Below are positions 17,462-26,111 of a stretch of DNA of 64,000 nucleotides, piece after piece. This stretch comes from Sulfurimonas sp. HSL-1656 (GTDB taxonomy: Bacteria; Campylobacterota; Campylobacteria; Campylobacterales; Sulfurimonadaceae), in the NCBI RefSeq assembly GCF_039645585.1, contig NZ_CP147915.1, positions 1,488,001-1,552,000 on the forward strand. The letters run 5' to 3'. The first letter of the stretch is position 1. Each line of letters starts with the position of its first letter. Under the pieces are notes generated by a model. That model had not been told where the DNA came from. It searched no databases and saw only the letters and a program-made list of their open reading frames with translations. The position numbers were made by a program, and so were the translations under genes.

Positions 17462-18067
17462 ATGGCATTCGAACTGATGAAACTGCCTTTTGAAGAGGCG
17501 GCACTTGAACCGATGATCTCCGCGGAGACGATCCAGTACCACTACGGCAAGCACCACCAGGGCTACGTCAACAACCTGAACGGGCTGATCGCGGGCGGTA
17601 AGTACGAAAACGCGTCACTGCTGGAGATCATCCGCAAATCCAAGGGGCCGACGTTCAACAATGCCGCGCAGGTCTTCAACCATGATTTCTACTGGTACGG
17701 CCTGAGCACGGAGAAGACCTCTCCTTCCAGCGTGCTCATGGACAAGATCGAGCACGACCACGGCTCCATGGAGGACTTCAAAGACGCCTTCCTCAACGCC
17801 GCCGCAAGCCTCTTCGGTTCGGGATGGTGCTGGCTGGTCGTTCAGGACGGCAGCCTCGCCATCAAGAAGTACAGCAATGCCGAAACGCCCGTGAAAGACG
17901 GCCTTAAACCGCTGCTCGTCTGCGACGTCTGGGAACACGCCTACTACATCGACCAGCGCAACAACCGCGCAGCCTACCTGGAAAACTGGTGGAAGCTCGT
18001 TAACTGGAAATTCGTTTCCGACAACTACGCCGCCAAAGAGGACGACCCCATCATCGGGTACAACTAG
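17462..18067 (+). CDS. sodB: Superoxide dismutase [Fe]
   Basis: 201 residues. Metal ligands are visible: H27 in QYHYGKHHQGYV, H in NHDFYWYGL, and D and H in DVWEHAYYIDQRN. The spacing and the AQVFNHDFYW segment fit cytoplasmic Fe-SOD, which converts superoxide to hydrogen peroxide and oxygen. The start at 17462 (AAGGAG eight bases upstream) is preferred to one seven codons earlier. Monocistronic. Confidence 0.95.
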   Translation: MAFELMKLPFEEAALEPMISAETIQYHYGKHHQGYVNNLNGLIAGGKYENASLLEIIRKSKGPTFNNAAQVFNHDFYWYGLSTEKTSPSSVLMDKIEHDHGSMEDFKDAFLNAAASLFGSGWCWLVVQDGSLAIKKYSNAETPVKDGLKPLLVCDVWEHAYYIDQRNNRAAYLENWWKLVNWKFVSDNYAAKEDDPIIGYN

Positions 18068-18097
18068 GCCGGATTCTCCGCGCTTTGGGCGCCCCTC

Positions 18098-18847
18098 TCA
18101 CCCGAGGGTGACCTTGTAGCCGATTTTGGAGTAGCAGGTAATGAGGTCCTTGGGAATCTTCTGCCGAATACGAAAGATCAAGGAACGCAGGGCCCCCTCC
18201 CCGACCAGTTCCCCGTCCCAGACATAATTTTCGATCTGTTCGACACTGACGACTTTGCCGAAATTTTTCACCACGAGTCGCATGAACTTCTTCTCTTTAT
18301 CGTTCAGCGGCACCTCTTTTCCCGACAGCAGCAGCACATCCTCCTGCGTATCGTAGAGATAGCCGTACTTCAACCTGACAAAATGGCTTTTCGCATTCTC
18401 TTCCAGCAGGAGCCGGTTCTGGATGGTGGTGTACTCATGGTTGATCGTATCGATTGTCGTCGAGAGATTCCGGTTGGCCGCAAAATTCTTCAAAGCGATC
18501 TCGATCGTCGTTTTCAGCACCGCTTCTTTGAACGGCTTGAGGATGTAGCCGTACGGCGTGATGTCGATCGCCCGCTCGATCGTTCTCTCTTTGTCGTTCG
18601 CCGTCAGGAAGACGATGGGGATCTCCAGATCCGCCGTAATGTTCCGGGCCAGTTCAATGCCGTCTTCACGGTTTTTAAGCGTGATGTCCATCAGGATCAG
18701 GTCCGGCTTCCTGCGCTCCAGGAGGGCGAATGCGCTTGCGCTGTCCGGGGCGATCCCCGTCACCTCATACCCCTGCATCAGCAGGATCTCCTTGATATTC
18801 AGGGCGATGATGCTCTCATCTTCGACGATCATGATGCCCGGCTTCAT
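18098..18847 (-). CDS. Two-component response regulator, OmpR-type
   Basis: 249 residues. The receiver domain (1-~120) has the acidic pocket ED at 10-11, phospho-acceptor D54 in LILMDITL, T in FLTAND and K in YILKPF. A linker helix precedes a winged-helix DNA-binding domain (~165-249) with VEQIENYVWDG and GEGALRSLIFRIRQKI. Its ATG overlaps the stop of the histidine kinase by four bases, so the two are translationally coupled and form one signalling pair. Confidence 0.9.
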   Translation of the reverse strand: MKPGIMIVEDESIIALNIKEILLMQGYEVTGIAPDSASAFALLERRKPDLILMDITLKNREDGIELARNITADLEIPIVFLTANDKERTIERAIDITPYGYILKPFKEAVLKTTIEIALKNFAANRNLSTTIDTINHEYTTIQNRLLLEENAKSHFVRLKYGYLYDTQEDVLLLSGKEVPLNDKEKKFMRLVVKNFGKVVSVEQIENYVWDGELVGEGALRSLIFRIRQKIPKDLITCYSKIGYKVTLG

Positions 18848-20151
18848 TTGCTTCCCTGCTCGCTGGGGGTGAAACGGATGGTGCAGCAGAAGCCGTTGTC
18901 GTTGACGACCTCGATCGTTCCGTTGAGCTGGAACTCAGTGATGGAGTTGATCAGCTGGCACCCCAGGGTATTGGTCATGTCCGTCGTTTTCGGGTCAAAG
19001 CCGACGCCGTTGTCGCGTACGCCGAAATGGATGCTACCGTCCTCCGCATGACGGATGAAGATGCGGATCTCTCCGCGGCCGGCCCCTTTGAAAGCATGTT
19101 TGATCGCATTGAGAAAAAGCTCATGCACGATCAGGGCAACCAGCACGGCGTTGTCCATCGAGAGGCTGACGTTTTCCGCTTCGACATGCACGGCGATGTG
19201 TCCACTCGGGTCGTAAAGCTCCATCATCGCCCCGGAGAGGCGCTCGAGGTGCTGTTTCATGTCGATCGTCGCAAGCCCGGAGTTCTTGTAGAGCATTTCA
19301 TGGACGAGCGCAATGGCGAAAATACGGCTTTGGCTCTTGGAGAGCGCCTCTTTGACATGCCGATCCGTTTCACGGCGGTTCTGCATCTGCAGCAGCGAGG
19401 AGATGACTTCAAGGTTGTTCTTCACCCTGTGGTGGATCTCCTTGATCAGGGCCTCCTTCTCCTCCAGGGAGTGCTTCAGCGCGCTGTTCTGTTCGATGAT
19501 GATCTTCTCTTTTGCTTTCTGCTCGGTGATGTCCCGGCCGAACGCGCAGACGAACTCGTGCGTCCCGTTGCAAAAATAGTTCGTCGATACCGACGCGGGG
19601 AAGCGGCTGCCGTCCTTGCGGATCTGGATGCTCTCGAAGCAGACGAAGCCGCGCGCTTTGATCTCTTCGAGAAACGCCCTGCTGTTGAGATTGCTGTTGG
19701 GATCGATCTCGCACAGTTTCTTCTGCAGCAGCTCCTCTTTCGAATACCCCAGCATCTTGCAGGCGGCGTCGTTGACATAGAAAAATCGGGTGTCGAAGGT
19801 GAACCAGTAGATGGCGTCCGCGCTGTTGTCCAGGGCAAAGTTGAAGAGCTGGAGCTCCTCTTTCTCCTCGCGCTGGCAGGCCGCCAGCGTCGCCTGTGCC
19901 TTTTCGGCGACCATGGCCGTTTTGCGCAGCAAAGAGTAGAGAAACGTGGCGCTTAACAGGAAAAAAAGGACGCCGATCAGGAAAGGGAGACCATAGGTAT
20001 CCGCTTTGATCTGCGTCAGGCCGATCGAAATCCTGTCAACGATCGCGACCCCGATGACACCGGCGAAAGCAAACCCTGCGGCCTGGAGCTTCGCTTTGTT
20101 CCGATCGGAAAATTCAAGATGAGTGCGGTTCAAAACCAACCTTGCATGCAT
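18844..20151 (-). CDS. PAS-containing sensor histidine kinase (HisKA_2 type)
   Basis: 435 residues from the ATG at 20151, chosen because longer starts overlap the upstream divergent promoter; none has a strong ribosome site. Two membrane segments lie at ~25-45 and ~60-80, followed by a PAS domain (NSADAIYWFTFDTRFFYVND). The HisKA_2 dimerisation box reads EIHHRVKNNLEVISSLLQMQ, with phospho-acceptor H in the first HH, and a HATPase domain ends with DNGVGFD. With only a ~13-residue periplasmic loop, it probably senses through the PAS domain. Partner regulator directly downstream. Confidence 0.88.
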   Translation of the reverse strand: MHARLVLNRTHLEFSDRNKAKLQAAGFAFAGVIGVAIVDRISIGLTQIKADTYGLPFLIGVLFFLLSATFLYSLLRKTAMVAEKAQATLAACQREEKEELQLFNFALDNSADAIYWFTFDTRFFYVNDAACKMLGYSKEELLQKKLCEIDPNSNLNSRAFLEEIKARGFVCFESIQIRKDGSRFPASVSTNYFCNGTHEFVCAFGRDITEQKAKEKIIIEQNSALKHSLEEKEALIKEIHHRVKNNLEVISSLLQMQNRRETDRHVKEALSKSQSRIFAIALVHEMLYKNSGLATIDMKQHLERLSGAMMELYDPSGHIAVHVEAENVSLSMDNAVLVALIVHELFLNAIKHAFKGAGRGEIRIFIRHAEDGSIHFGVRDNGVGFDPKTTDMTNTLGCQLINSITEFQLNGTIEVVNDNGFCCTIRFTPSEQGSK

Positions 20152-20291
20152 GATGTGAAGCGATATTCTACCCCACATTCCGCACAGGATGTCAAGTGCT
20201 CGGCGGGGAAACAAACAAATTTCCCGTTGCGATTTTTATGCGATTTTTTTTCCCTATATTTCCGGCTGAACACATCAAAATAGGGGGTCAT

Positions 20292-20621
20292 ATGACACGA
20301 TTGGCTATTACGCTTCTGTTTGCTGGCAGTTCCATGTTCGCGGTCGAACTTGGCAAGCCATACAAGTTTGCGGACGGGAAAGAGGCATTTCAAAAAGTAT
20401 GCGCGCACTGCCATACGCTGAAAACCGCACCGCACTCCATTTTTACCAAAATGGACGACGCCACGGGTGTAAAAGCGAGAGCGGAAGGGATTTTCCAGAC
20501 GGTGAGACACGGCAGCAACGCCATGCCCGCCTTCCGGAAATCGGAAATAGACGACGCGACGCTGATGGATCTGGCGACGAGCCTGGCCGACGGCACGATT
20601 GCCGATCCCACGGCAAAGTGA
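20292..20621 (+). CDS. Periplasmic c-type cytochrome (PCMH cytochrome subunit-like)
   Basis: 109 residues: signal peptide (~1-17), one haem site CAHCH and a distal Met in SNAMPAF. This size and layout match the small cytochrome subunit of p-cresol methylhydroxylase-type flavocytochromes, and the matching flavoprotein gene follows two genes downstream. It would take electrons from the FAD subunit and pass them to the respiratory chain. GGGGTC lies just before the ATG at 20292. Assignment to PCMH rests largely on context. Confidence 0.82.
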   Translation: MTRLAITLLFAGSSMFAVELGKPYKFADGKEAFQKVCAHCHTLKTAPHSIFTKMDDATGVKARAEGIFQTVRHGSNAMPAFRKSEIDDATLMDLATSLADGTIADPTAK

Positions 20622-20630
20622 GGCGCGGCG

Positions 20631-21197
20631 ATGTATCGTAGAGCTTTCATGAAACACGCCGCGCTGGCCGCGGCCGCGGCGGCGCTCTCCACCCCGCTCG
20701 CCGCAGCGGGCGCCGGGGGCAGCGAAGGCGGCAAACTCATCACCGTCGTTTCCGCCTGTGCCGACGAAACCGGCTATGCGGGCGCCCCGGATGCGGGCGA
20801 CCTCATCCGGCTGGGCAGCGACAGGCTGGCAAACTTCCGCCTGCTTGCCGCGGCCATCGCCGAAAACAAAGGAGCGACGTTCTGCGGCCTGGTGGCGCCG
20901 AGCGATTACGCCCTGCTGCAGCAGGCGGCCATGCCGGCGCGGGTCTCTTTCGTTTCCGAGATCACCCATATGCCCTCCGCATCGGGGATGAACCATACGG
21001 AATCGACCCTCTCCGCCACGACGATGAAAAAGGTTTTCGATCATATCGATACGGTCCCGACCGACCGGTACGGCATGGCGGTCTCGGCCTACCACACCGT
21101 CGTCGGGCTCAATGCGGCGGCCGTCGCCAAACGACACGACTTTACCACCGGACATTTCGCGCAGAACGCATTTGTCTCATTCGTATTCAAAGCATAA
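20631..21197 (+). CDS. Tat-signal protein of unknown function in PCMH-like cluster
   Basis: 188 residues. YRRAFMK at residues 2-8 followed by an Ala-rich hydrophobic stretch is a twin-arginine signal. The remainder is a small alpha/beta protein with no Cys pair and no recognised cofactor site. It sits between cytochrome and flavoprotein genes (9 bp after one, 10 bp before the other). That is the place pchX occupies in the pseudomonad p-cresol cluster, so it may be a functional counterpart. One possibility is a Tat escort that carries the signal-less flavoprotein to the periplasm (inference). Confidence 0.7.
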   Translation: MYRRAFMKHAALAAAAAALSTPLAAAGAGGSEGGKLITVVSACADETGYAGAPDAGDLIRLGSDRLANFRLLAAAIAENKGATFCGLVAPSDYALLQQAAMPARVSFVSEITHMPSASGMNHTESTLSATTMKKVFDHIDTVPTDRYGMAVSAYHTVVGLNAAAVAKRHDFTTGHFAQNAFVSFVFKA

Positions 21198-21207
21198 GGA
21201 AGATTAC

Positions 21208-22755
21208 ATGAGTAAAAAACTGACGGCCATGCCGAAAAACGTTTCGCATGAAACGATGCAGAAAGCCATCAAGGCGTTTGTCAAAATCGTGGGCAAGGAG
21301 AACGTGCTCATCGGCGACGAGGAGATGCTCCCCTACGAGAAGATCATGATGGCCGTGCCCATCGAAGAGCATATGCCGGCGCTCGCCGTCCAGGCGTCAA
21401 CCAAAGAGCAGGTCGTGGAGATCGTCAAGGTGTGCGACAAATACGTCATCCCGCTCTGGACCTTCTCGACGGGCAAGAACATGGGGTACGGTACCGCCGC
21501 GCCCGCGCAGCGCGGGGCGGTCATCCTCGACCTGCACAAGATGAACCGCATCATCGAGGTGAACCCCGATCTGTGCTACGCCATCGTCGAGCCGGGCGTC
21601 ACCTACCAGCAGCTCTTCGACTACATCCATGAAAAAGGGTACAAACTGTGGCTCTCGTGCCCGGCGCCCAGCGCCATCGCCAGCCCCCTGGGCAACACGA
21701 TGGACCGCGGCGTCGGCTATACGCCCTACGGCGAACACTTTATGATGCAGTGCGGCATGGAGATCGTCCTGGCCGACGGCTCGGAGTTCCGGACCGGGAT
21801 GGGCGGGATCGAAAACTCCACGAGCTGGGGCGTCTTCAAATGGGGCTACGGCCCCTACCTCGACGGCATCTTTACGCAGAGCAACTACGGCATCTGTACG
21901 AAAATGGGGATGTGGCTGATGCCCGAGCCGCCGGCGTACAAACCCTTCTGCATCACCTTCGACAAGGTCGAGGACGTCGAGAAGATCGTGGAGGTCCTGC
22001 GCCCGCTGCGCATCGCCAACATCATCCCCAACGCCTTTACCATCGCCAGCACGCTCTACGAGGCGGCCGGCGTCGTCAGCCGCGCGGACTATGTCGAGGG
22101 GAACCGCGCCATTACCGACGCGGAGATCGAAAAGATCAAAAAAGATACCGGCATGGGGACGTGGAACGTCTATGCGGGGCTGTACGGGACCGAAGAGGCC
22201 AACGAGCTCAACTGGAAGATCATCCAGTCGGCCGTCTCCGCCAACTTCAAAAATGTCGCCTTCCTGACCGCGGCCGAGATGGGGGACGACCCCATCTTCA
22301 CATACCGCGCCGACCTGATGCGGGGCTACATGACCCTCCAGGAGTTCGGCCTCTACAACTGGCGCGGCGGCGGGGGCAGCATGTGGTTCGCACCGGTGGC
22401 GCCTGCCGAGGGCAAACATACGCTGAACCAGTCCGCCCTGGCCAAAAAGATCCTGAACAAATACGAATTCGACTACGTCGCCGAGTTTATCGTGGGGTGG
22501 CGGGACATGCACCATATCGTCGACCTGCTCTATAACCGCAACGATCCCGAGGAGATGCAGCGCGCCCATGACTGTTACGCGGAGCTGGTCCGGGAGTTTG
22601 CCGCCCAGGGCTACGGCGTCTACCGCACCAGCAGCGGGTTTATGGACCTCGTCGCCGAGACGTACGGCCCGGAGATCCACAACGTCTTCCAGAAAATCAA
22701 ACGCGCCCTCGACCCCAAGGGGATCCTGGCGCCGGGCAAGTCGGGGATCTATTAA
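21208..22755 (+). CDS. FAD-linked oxidase, 4-cresol dehydrogenase/vanillyl-alcohol oxidase-like
   Basis: 515 residues, close to the ~520 of PchF. The FAD_binding_4 domain spans ~45-260 (TFSTGKNMGYGTAAPAQRG, VILDLHKMNRIIEVN, CYAIVEPGVTYQQL), followed by the PCMH-type cap with YNWRGGGGSMWFAPVAP and a C-terminal DPKGILAPGKSGIY. Family members oxidise para-substituted phenols using an FAD that is covalently bound in PchF. No signal peptide is present; AAGGAAG precedes the ATG at 21208. With the cytochrome and Tat protein it should form a flavocytochrome. The substrate is unknown, and the family is unexpected in this lineage. Confidence 0.85.
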   Translation: MSKKLTAMPKNVSHETMQKAIKAFVKIVGKENVLIGDEEMLPYEKIMMAVPIEEHMPALAVQASTKEQVVEIVKVCDKYVIPLWTFSTGKNMGYGTAAPAQRGAVILDLHKMNRIIEVNPDLCYAIVEPGVTYQQLFDYIHEKGYKLWLSCPAPSAIASPLGNTMDRGVGYTPYGEHFMMQCGMEIVLADGSEFRTGMGGIENSTSWGVFKWGYGPYLDGIFTQSNYGICTKMGMWLMPEPPAYKPFCITFDKVEDVEKIVEVLRPLRIANIIPNAFTIASTLYEAAGVVSRADYVEGNRAITDAEIEKIKKDTGMGTWNVYAGLYGTEEANELNWKIIQSAVSANFKNVAFLTAAEMGDDPIFTYRADLMRGYMTLQEFGLYNWRGGGGSMWFAPVAPAEGKHTLNQSALAKKILNKYEFDYVAEFIVGWRDMHHIVDLLYNRNDPEEMQRAHDCYAELVREFAAQGYGVYRTSSGFMDLVAETYGPEIHNVFQKIKRALDPKGILAPGKSGIY

Positions 22756-22758
22756 TCC

Positions 22759-22777
22759 CCCGGCGCACTGCGCCGGG
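22759..22777. terminator. Bidirectional hairpin between convergent genes
   Basis: CCCGGCGCA and TGCGCCGGG form a perfect 9-bp stem directly after the flavoprotein stop and before the convergent hydrolase gene. Only a short pyrimidine stretch follows. Confidence 0.55.
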
Positions 22778-22802
22778 CCTGCCTTACTCCTTCACAATAA
22801 AA

Positions 22803-23456
22803 TCATTCCGTTTCCTGTGCTTCCAGCCACGTCTCGACTTCATCGACAAAGAACCCCTCGGCGCCGTCGAGCACATGGTTCGCACCGTCGATGCCGTACT
22901 GTTTGTAGGTGGGTCCGACAAGTTTGGCCCGCGTCGCGGCAAACCCTTCGTCCTCCCCGTTCGCTCTGCCCCAGACGTCCAGCACGTTCACTCTGATCTT
23001 CGGCATATTGTCGTTGCAGGAGACGACCTTGCTGCCGTTGCCGCGGCACCCCACGGCGATGTAGCCTTCCACGGATGCTTCGGGATGCGAAACGAGGTAG
23101 CTCGAGGTCATCCCCGCCCCCAGCGAGTGCCCCATAAAGTAGATCGTCTTCACCCCGTGCTCTTTCAGGTAGACGATGGCCCTGTCGATCATGGCGTCCA
23201 CACGCGGCTGTTCCGCCTCGTACCCTTCGTAATCCTCGTGGTTCGTCGGCATCTGCAGCGAGAGGGTATGGAACTCCAGGTCCTCGTTCAGCGCCCTTCT
23301 CAACGGCCCGACGACTTTGAAATCGGGGTGCATCCCCTTGCCGTGCGCGAGAATGATGCCTTTGTCGCTACTGCCTTCGAGGTAGAGGGCTTTTTCGGGC
23401 AGCGAAACGGCCAGCAGGGAGAGGGGAACAAGAGCGGTCAGCAGCAGACGGTGCAT
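22803..23456 (-). CDS. Secreted alpha/beta hydrolase
   Basis: 217 residues with a signal peptide (~1-17). GIILAHGKGMHPDF gives the oxyanion strand, GHSLGAGM the nucleophile elbow (catalytic Ser), and a late D/H pair (GANHVLDG) could complete the triad. It resembles DUF3530-type or dienelactone-hydrolase-like proteins. Substrate unknown. Convergent to the PCMH-like genes; its 5' side faces the repeat-rich region. Confidence 0.78.
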   Translation of the reverse strand: MHRLLLTALVPLSLLAVSLPEKALYLEGSSDKGIILAHGKGMHPDFKVVGPLRRALNEDLEFHTLSLQMPTNHEDYEGYEAEQPRVDAMIDRAIVYLKEHGVKTIYFMGHSLGAGMTSSYLVSHPEASVEGYIAVGCRGNGSKVVSCNDNMPKIRVNVLDVWGRANGEDEGFAATRAKLVGPTYKQYGIDGANHVLDGAEGFFVDEVETWLEAQETE

Positions 23457-23542
23457 GAATGTATCCTTTTTTCAGACAAGGATAATCCATAAGTATAAAT
23501 TCTGCGTAAAAACCCACAGTACACACGTCACACTACATATCA

Positions 23543-23851
23543 GCTTCGCCCCGTCGAAGCGCATCCAATCAAATGAAGAATTGGCCTTGAGCGCTCCTTG
23601 TAAGCCATCCCGGAGGCATAAAGCCGGGAGGGATGAGCGATTCGCGAAAGGCCGCTTTTTGTGCTACTTTTTCTAAAAAAGTGGCATAAACATTCTTCTC
23701 TATCTTTTCTTTTTACAAAGAAAAGAAACAAAAGAAAATCGTCGTTGCGCGAATCGCACGCTGCTCCCGGCTTTGGGCCTCCGCAGCGGCTTCCAAGGCA
23801 CGCTTAACGACCGTTAGCCTATCGATTTTATGCGCTTCGACGTGTCGAAGC
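23543..23851 (+). repeat. Fold-back repeat copy 1 (full length)
   Basis: 309 bp. It starts with a GCTTCG...CGAAGC hairpin and ends with another (GCTTCGACGTGTCGAAGC). The interior is a left arm with CCCGG...CCGGG, a central TTTTTCT/AAAAAAG hairpin, an A/T-rich hairpin CTTTTCTTT...AAAGAAAAG, and a right arm that is roughly the reverse complement of the left. The right-end hairpin is of the type found at the left end of most copies, but inverted. Confidence 0.85.
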
Positions 23852-23869
23852 TTATATTGAGAATAAAGA

Positions 23870-24178
23870 GCTTTGTCGCGACAAAGCGCATTCAATCAAT
23901 TAGGAATTGGCCTCGAACGCTCCTTGAAAGCCATCCCGGAGGCATAAAGCCGGGAGGGGATGAGCGATTCGTGAGAGGCCGCTTTTTGCGCTACTTTTTC
24001 TAAAAAAGTAGCAAAGAAATACACTTCTCTATCTTTTCTTTTTCATAAGAAAAGAAACAAAAGAAAATCGTCGTTGCGCGAATCGCTCGCTGCTCCCGGC
24101 TTTGGGCCTCAGCAGCGGCTTTCAAGGCACGCTTAACGACACTTAGCCTATTGATTAATGCGCTTCGGGAACCGAAGC
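23870..24178 (+). repeat. Fold-back repeat copy 2 (full length)
   Basis: Same structure as copy 1, 18 bp downstream in the same orientation. The left terminal hairpin is GCTTTGTCGCGACAAAGC, where the G-C pairs of the usual GCTTCG stem are changed on both sides, so pairing is preserved. The right end is GCTTCGGGAACCGAAGC. Confidence 0.85.
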
Positions 24179-24275
24179 TAATATGAAAGTGGCCTCTTCC
24201 CTTTTTTCTCTGTGACGGCGCGGCGGGTGCAACCTGTTATAATACGAAAAATTCTTCATCCGTCCAAAGAGTCCC

Positions 24276-26111
24276 ATGATACAGTTTTCAAACCTCTCCA
24301 AAAGCTTCGGCAGCCAGGAGCTTTTCAGTAACCTCAATTTCCAGCTCAACCCGGGCAACAAGGTCGGACTCGTCGGCCGCAACGGCAGCGGCAAGTCCAC
24401 GCTTTTCAAGATCATCCTCGGCGAGGAGAGCCCGGACAGCGGTGAGGTCCTCACCCCCAAGGGCTACCGCATCGGCGCGCTCAAGCAGTACCTGCACTTC
24501 ACCGAACCGACCCTGCGCGAAGAGGCGGCACTGGCCCTCGGCGAAGAGATGAAGTACGACGTCTACCGCGTGGAGAAGATCCTCTTCGGCCTCGGCTTCG
24601 ACCAGGAGGACCTCGACAAGGCTCCCGGCTCCTTCTCCGGCGGCTACCAGATCCGCATCAATCTCGCCAAACTGCTGGTAACAGAACCGAACCTGCTGCT
24701 GCTCGACGAACCGACCAACTACCTCGACATCCTCTCCCTGCGCTGGCTCAAGGCATTTTTGCGCAGTTTCAAGGGCGAGGTGATCCTCATCACCCACGAC
24801 CGCGACTTCATGGACTCCATCGTCACCCACACCATGGGCCTCGTGCGCCGCAGCCTCTTTGTCATCCCCGGCGACACCCACAAGTTCTACGACCAGCTCA
24901 AGGCCAACGACGAGCTCTACGAGAAGCAGAAGGCCGCCGACGACAAGAAGCGCAAGGAGCTGGAGGACTTCATCGCCCGCAACAAGGCGCGCGCCTCCAC
25001 CGCGGCGCTGGCCCAGTCCAAGGTCAAGCAGCTCGAGAAGATGGGGGAGATGGACGACCTCGGCTTCGACCCCACGCTGAAGTTCGACTTCAACTTCAAG
25101 GAGACCCCGGCCAAGGTGCTGCTGGAAGTCAAAGAGCTCAGTTTCGGCTATACGCCGGAGCACCTCCTTTTCAAAGACGTCTCCTTCACCCTGGAGAAGG
25201 GGCAGTGCCTCGCCATCATCGGTAAGAACGGTACGGGTAAATCGACCCTGCTCAACAACATCGCCGGCGAGCTCACCCCTCTCGGCGGCGAGGTAGCGTT
25301 CCACCCCTCGACCTCCTTCGGCCATTTCGGACAGACGAACATCTCGCGCCTCAACCCGGGCCAAACCATCATGGAGGAGATCTACGAGGCCAACCCGAAA
25401 CTCTCCGCCTCCGTCGTGCGCGGCATCTGCGGCGGCATGATGTTCAGCGGGGACCTTGCCGAGAAGAAGGTCTCCCTGCTCTCGGGCGGCGAGAAGAGCC
25501 GCGTCATGCTCGGCCAGATCCTCGCGCGCCCGGCGAACCTGCTCTTCCTCGACGAACCGACCCACCACCTCGACATCGACTCCATCGAGGCGCTGATGGT
25601 CGCCATCGAGAATTTCCAGGGCTCCTGCATCATCGTCACCCACTCCGAGGAGATGCTCCGCCGCGTCGCCGACCGGCTCATCATCTTCTCCAAAAACGGG
25701 GCCGAGTACTTCGACGGCGGCTATGACGACTTTTTGGCGAAGATCGGCTGGGGCGAGGAGGACCAGGTAGAAAAGGTCAAAACCGCCCCCAAGAACAACT
25801 ACAAGGCGAACAAAAAAGAGATCAACGCCCTCACCCGCGAACGCTCCAAGGCGACCGCGCCGCTGCGCAAAGCGGTAGAGAAGCTGGAGAAGGCGATCAT
25901 GGAGGGCGAATCTCGCATCAAAACGCTCCACGCGGAGCTCGTGAGCGCCTCGAACAGCGGGGACAACTCCAGGGTGATGGAACTTCACCAGACCGTTGCC
26001 AAAGAGGAGAAGGCGGTCGAGGCGGACTTCGAACGCCTCGCCGAAGCGCAGGAGAAGCTCGACGAGCTCATGGCAAGCTATGAGAAGCGCTTCGCGGAGC
26101 TGGAGGGGTGA
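24276..26111 (+). CDS. ABC-F family ATPase
   Basis: 611 residues with two ATPase domains and no membrane segments. Walker A sites GRNGSGKST (~36-44) and GKNGTGKST (second half), signature FSGGYQ and LSGGEK, Walker B LLLLDEPTNYLD and LLFLDEPTHHLD. The linker between domains (YDQLKANDELYEKQKAADDKK) is of the ABC-F P-site tRNA-interaction type, and a charged coiled coil forms the last ~100 residues. ABC-F proteins act on ribosomes (Uup/YheS/Ettan-like). An upstream TATAAT lies near 24237. The next gene overlaps its stop codon. Confidence 0.92.
   Translation: MIQFSNLSKSFGSQELFSNLNFQLNPGNKVGLVGRNGSGKSTLFKIILGEESPDSGEVLTPKGYRIGALKQYLHFTEPTLREEAALALGEEMKYDVYRVEKILFGLGFDQEDLDKAPGSFSGGYQIRINLAKLLVTEPNLLLLDEPTNYLDILSLRWLKAFLRSFKGEVILITHDRDFMDSIVTHTMGLVRRSLFVIPGDTHKFYDQLKANDELYEKQKAADDKKRKELEDFIARNKARASTAALAQSKVKQLEKMGEMDDLGFDPTLKFDFNFKETPAKVLLEVKELSFGYTPEHLLFKDVSFTLEKGQCLAIIGKNGTGKSTLLNNIAGELTPLGGEVAFHPSTSFGHFGQTNISRLNPGQTIMEEIYEANPKLSASVVRGICGGMMFSGDLAEKKVSLLSGGEKSRVMLGQILARPANLLFLDEPTHHLDIDSIEALMVAIENFQGSCIIVTHSEEMLRRVADRLIIFSKNGAEYFDGGYDDFLAKIGWGEEDQVEKVKTAPKNNYKANKKEINALTRERSKATAPLRKAVEKLEKAIMEGESRIKTLHAELVSASNSGDNSRVMELHQTVAKEEKAVEADFERLAEAQEKLDELMASYEKRFAELEG

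Noticed and set aside
23540-23731. Open frames inside the fold-back repeats (e.g. 23540-23731, 28066-28323, 30827-31057) that give similar proteins containing CHFFRKSSAKSGLSRIA
   Set aside because: The similarity follows from conserved DNA on both strands; there are no ribosome sites, the frames end variably in flanking DNA and several copies are truncated. They are likely to be wrongly annotated as genes in such genomes.
23791-23815. GCTTAAC in the right arm of the repeats matching the integron core-site consensus
   Set aside because: Only one core-like heptamer per unit, no paired R''/L'' partner with proper spacing, and no integrase in the window.
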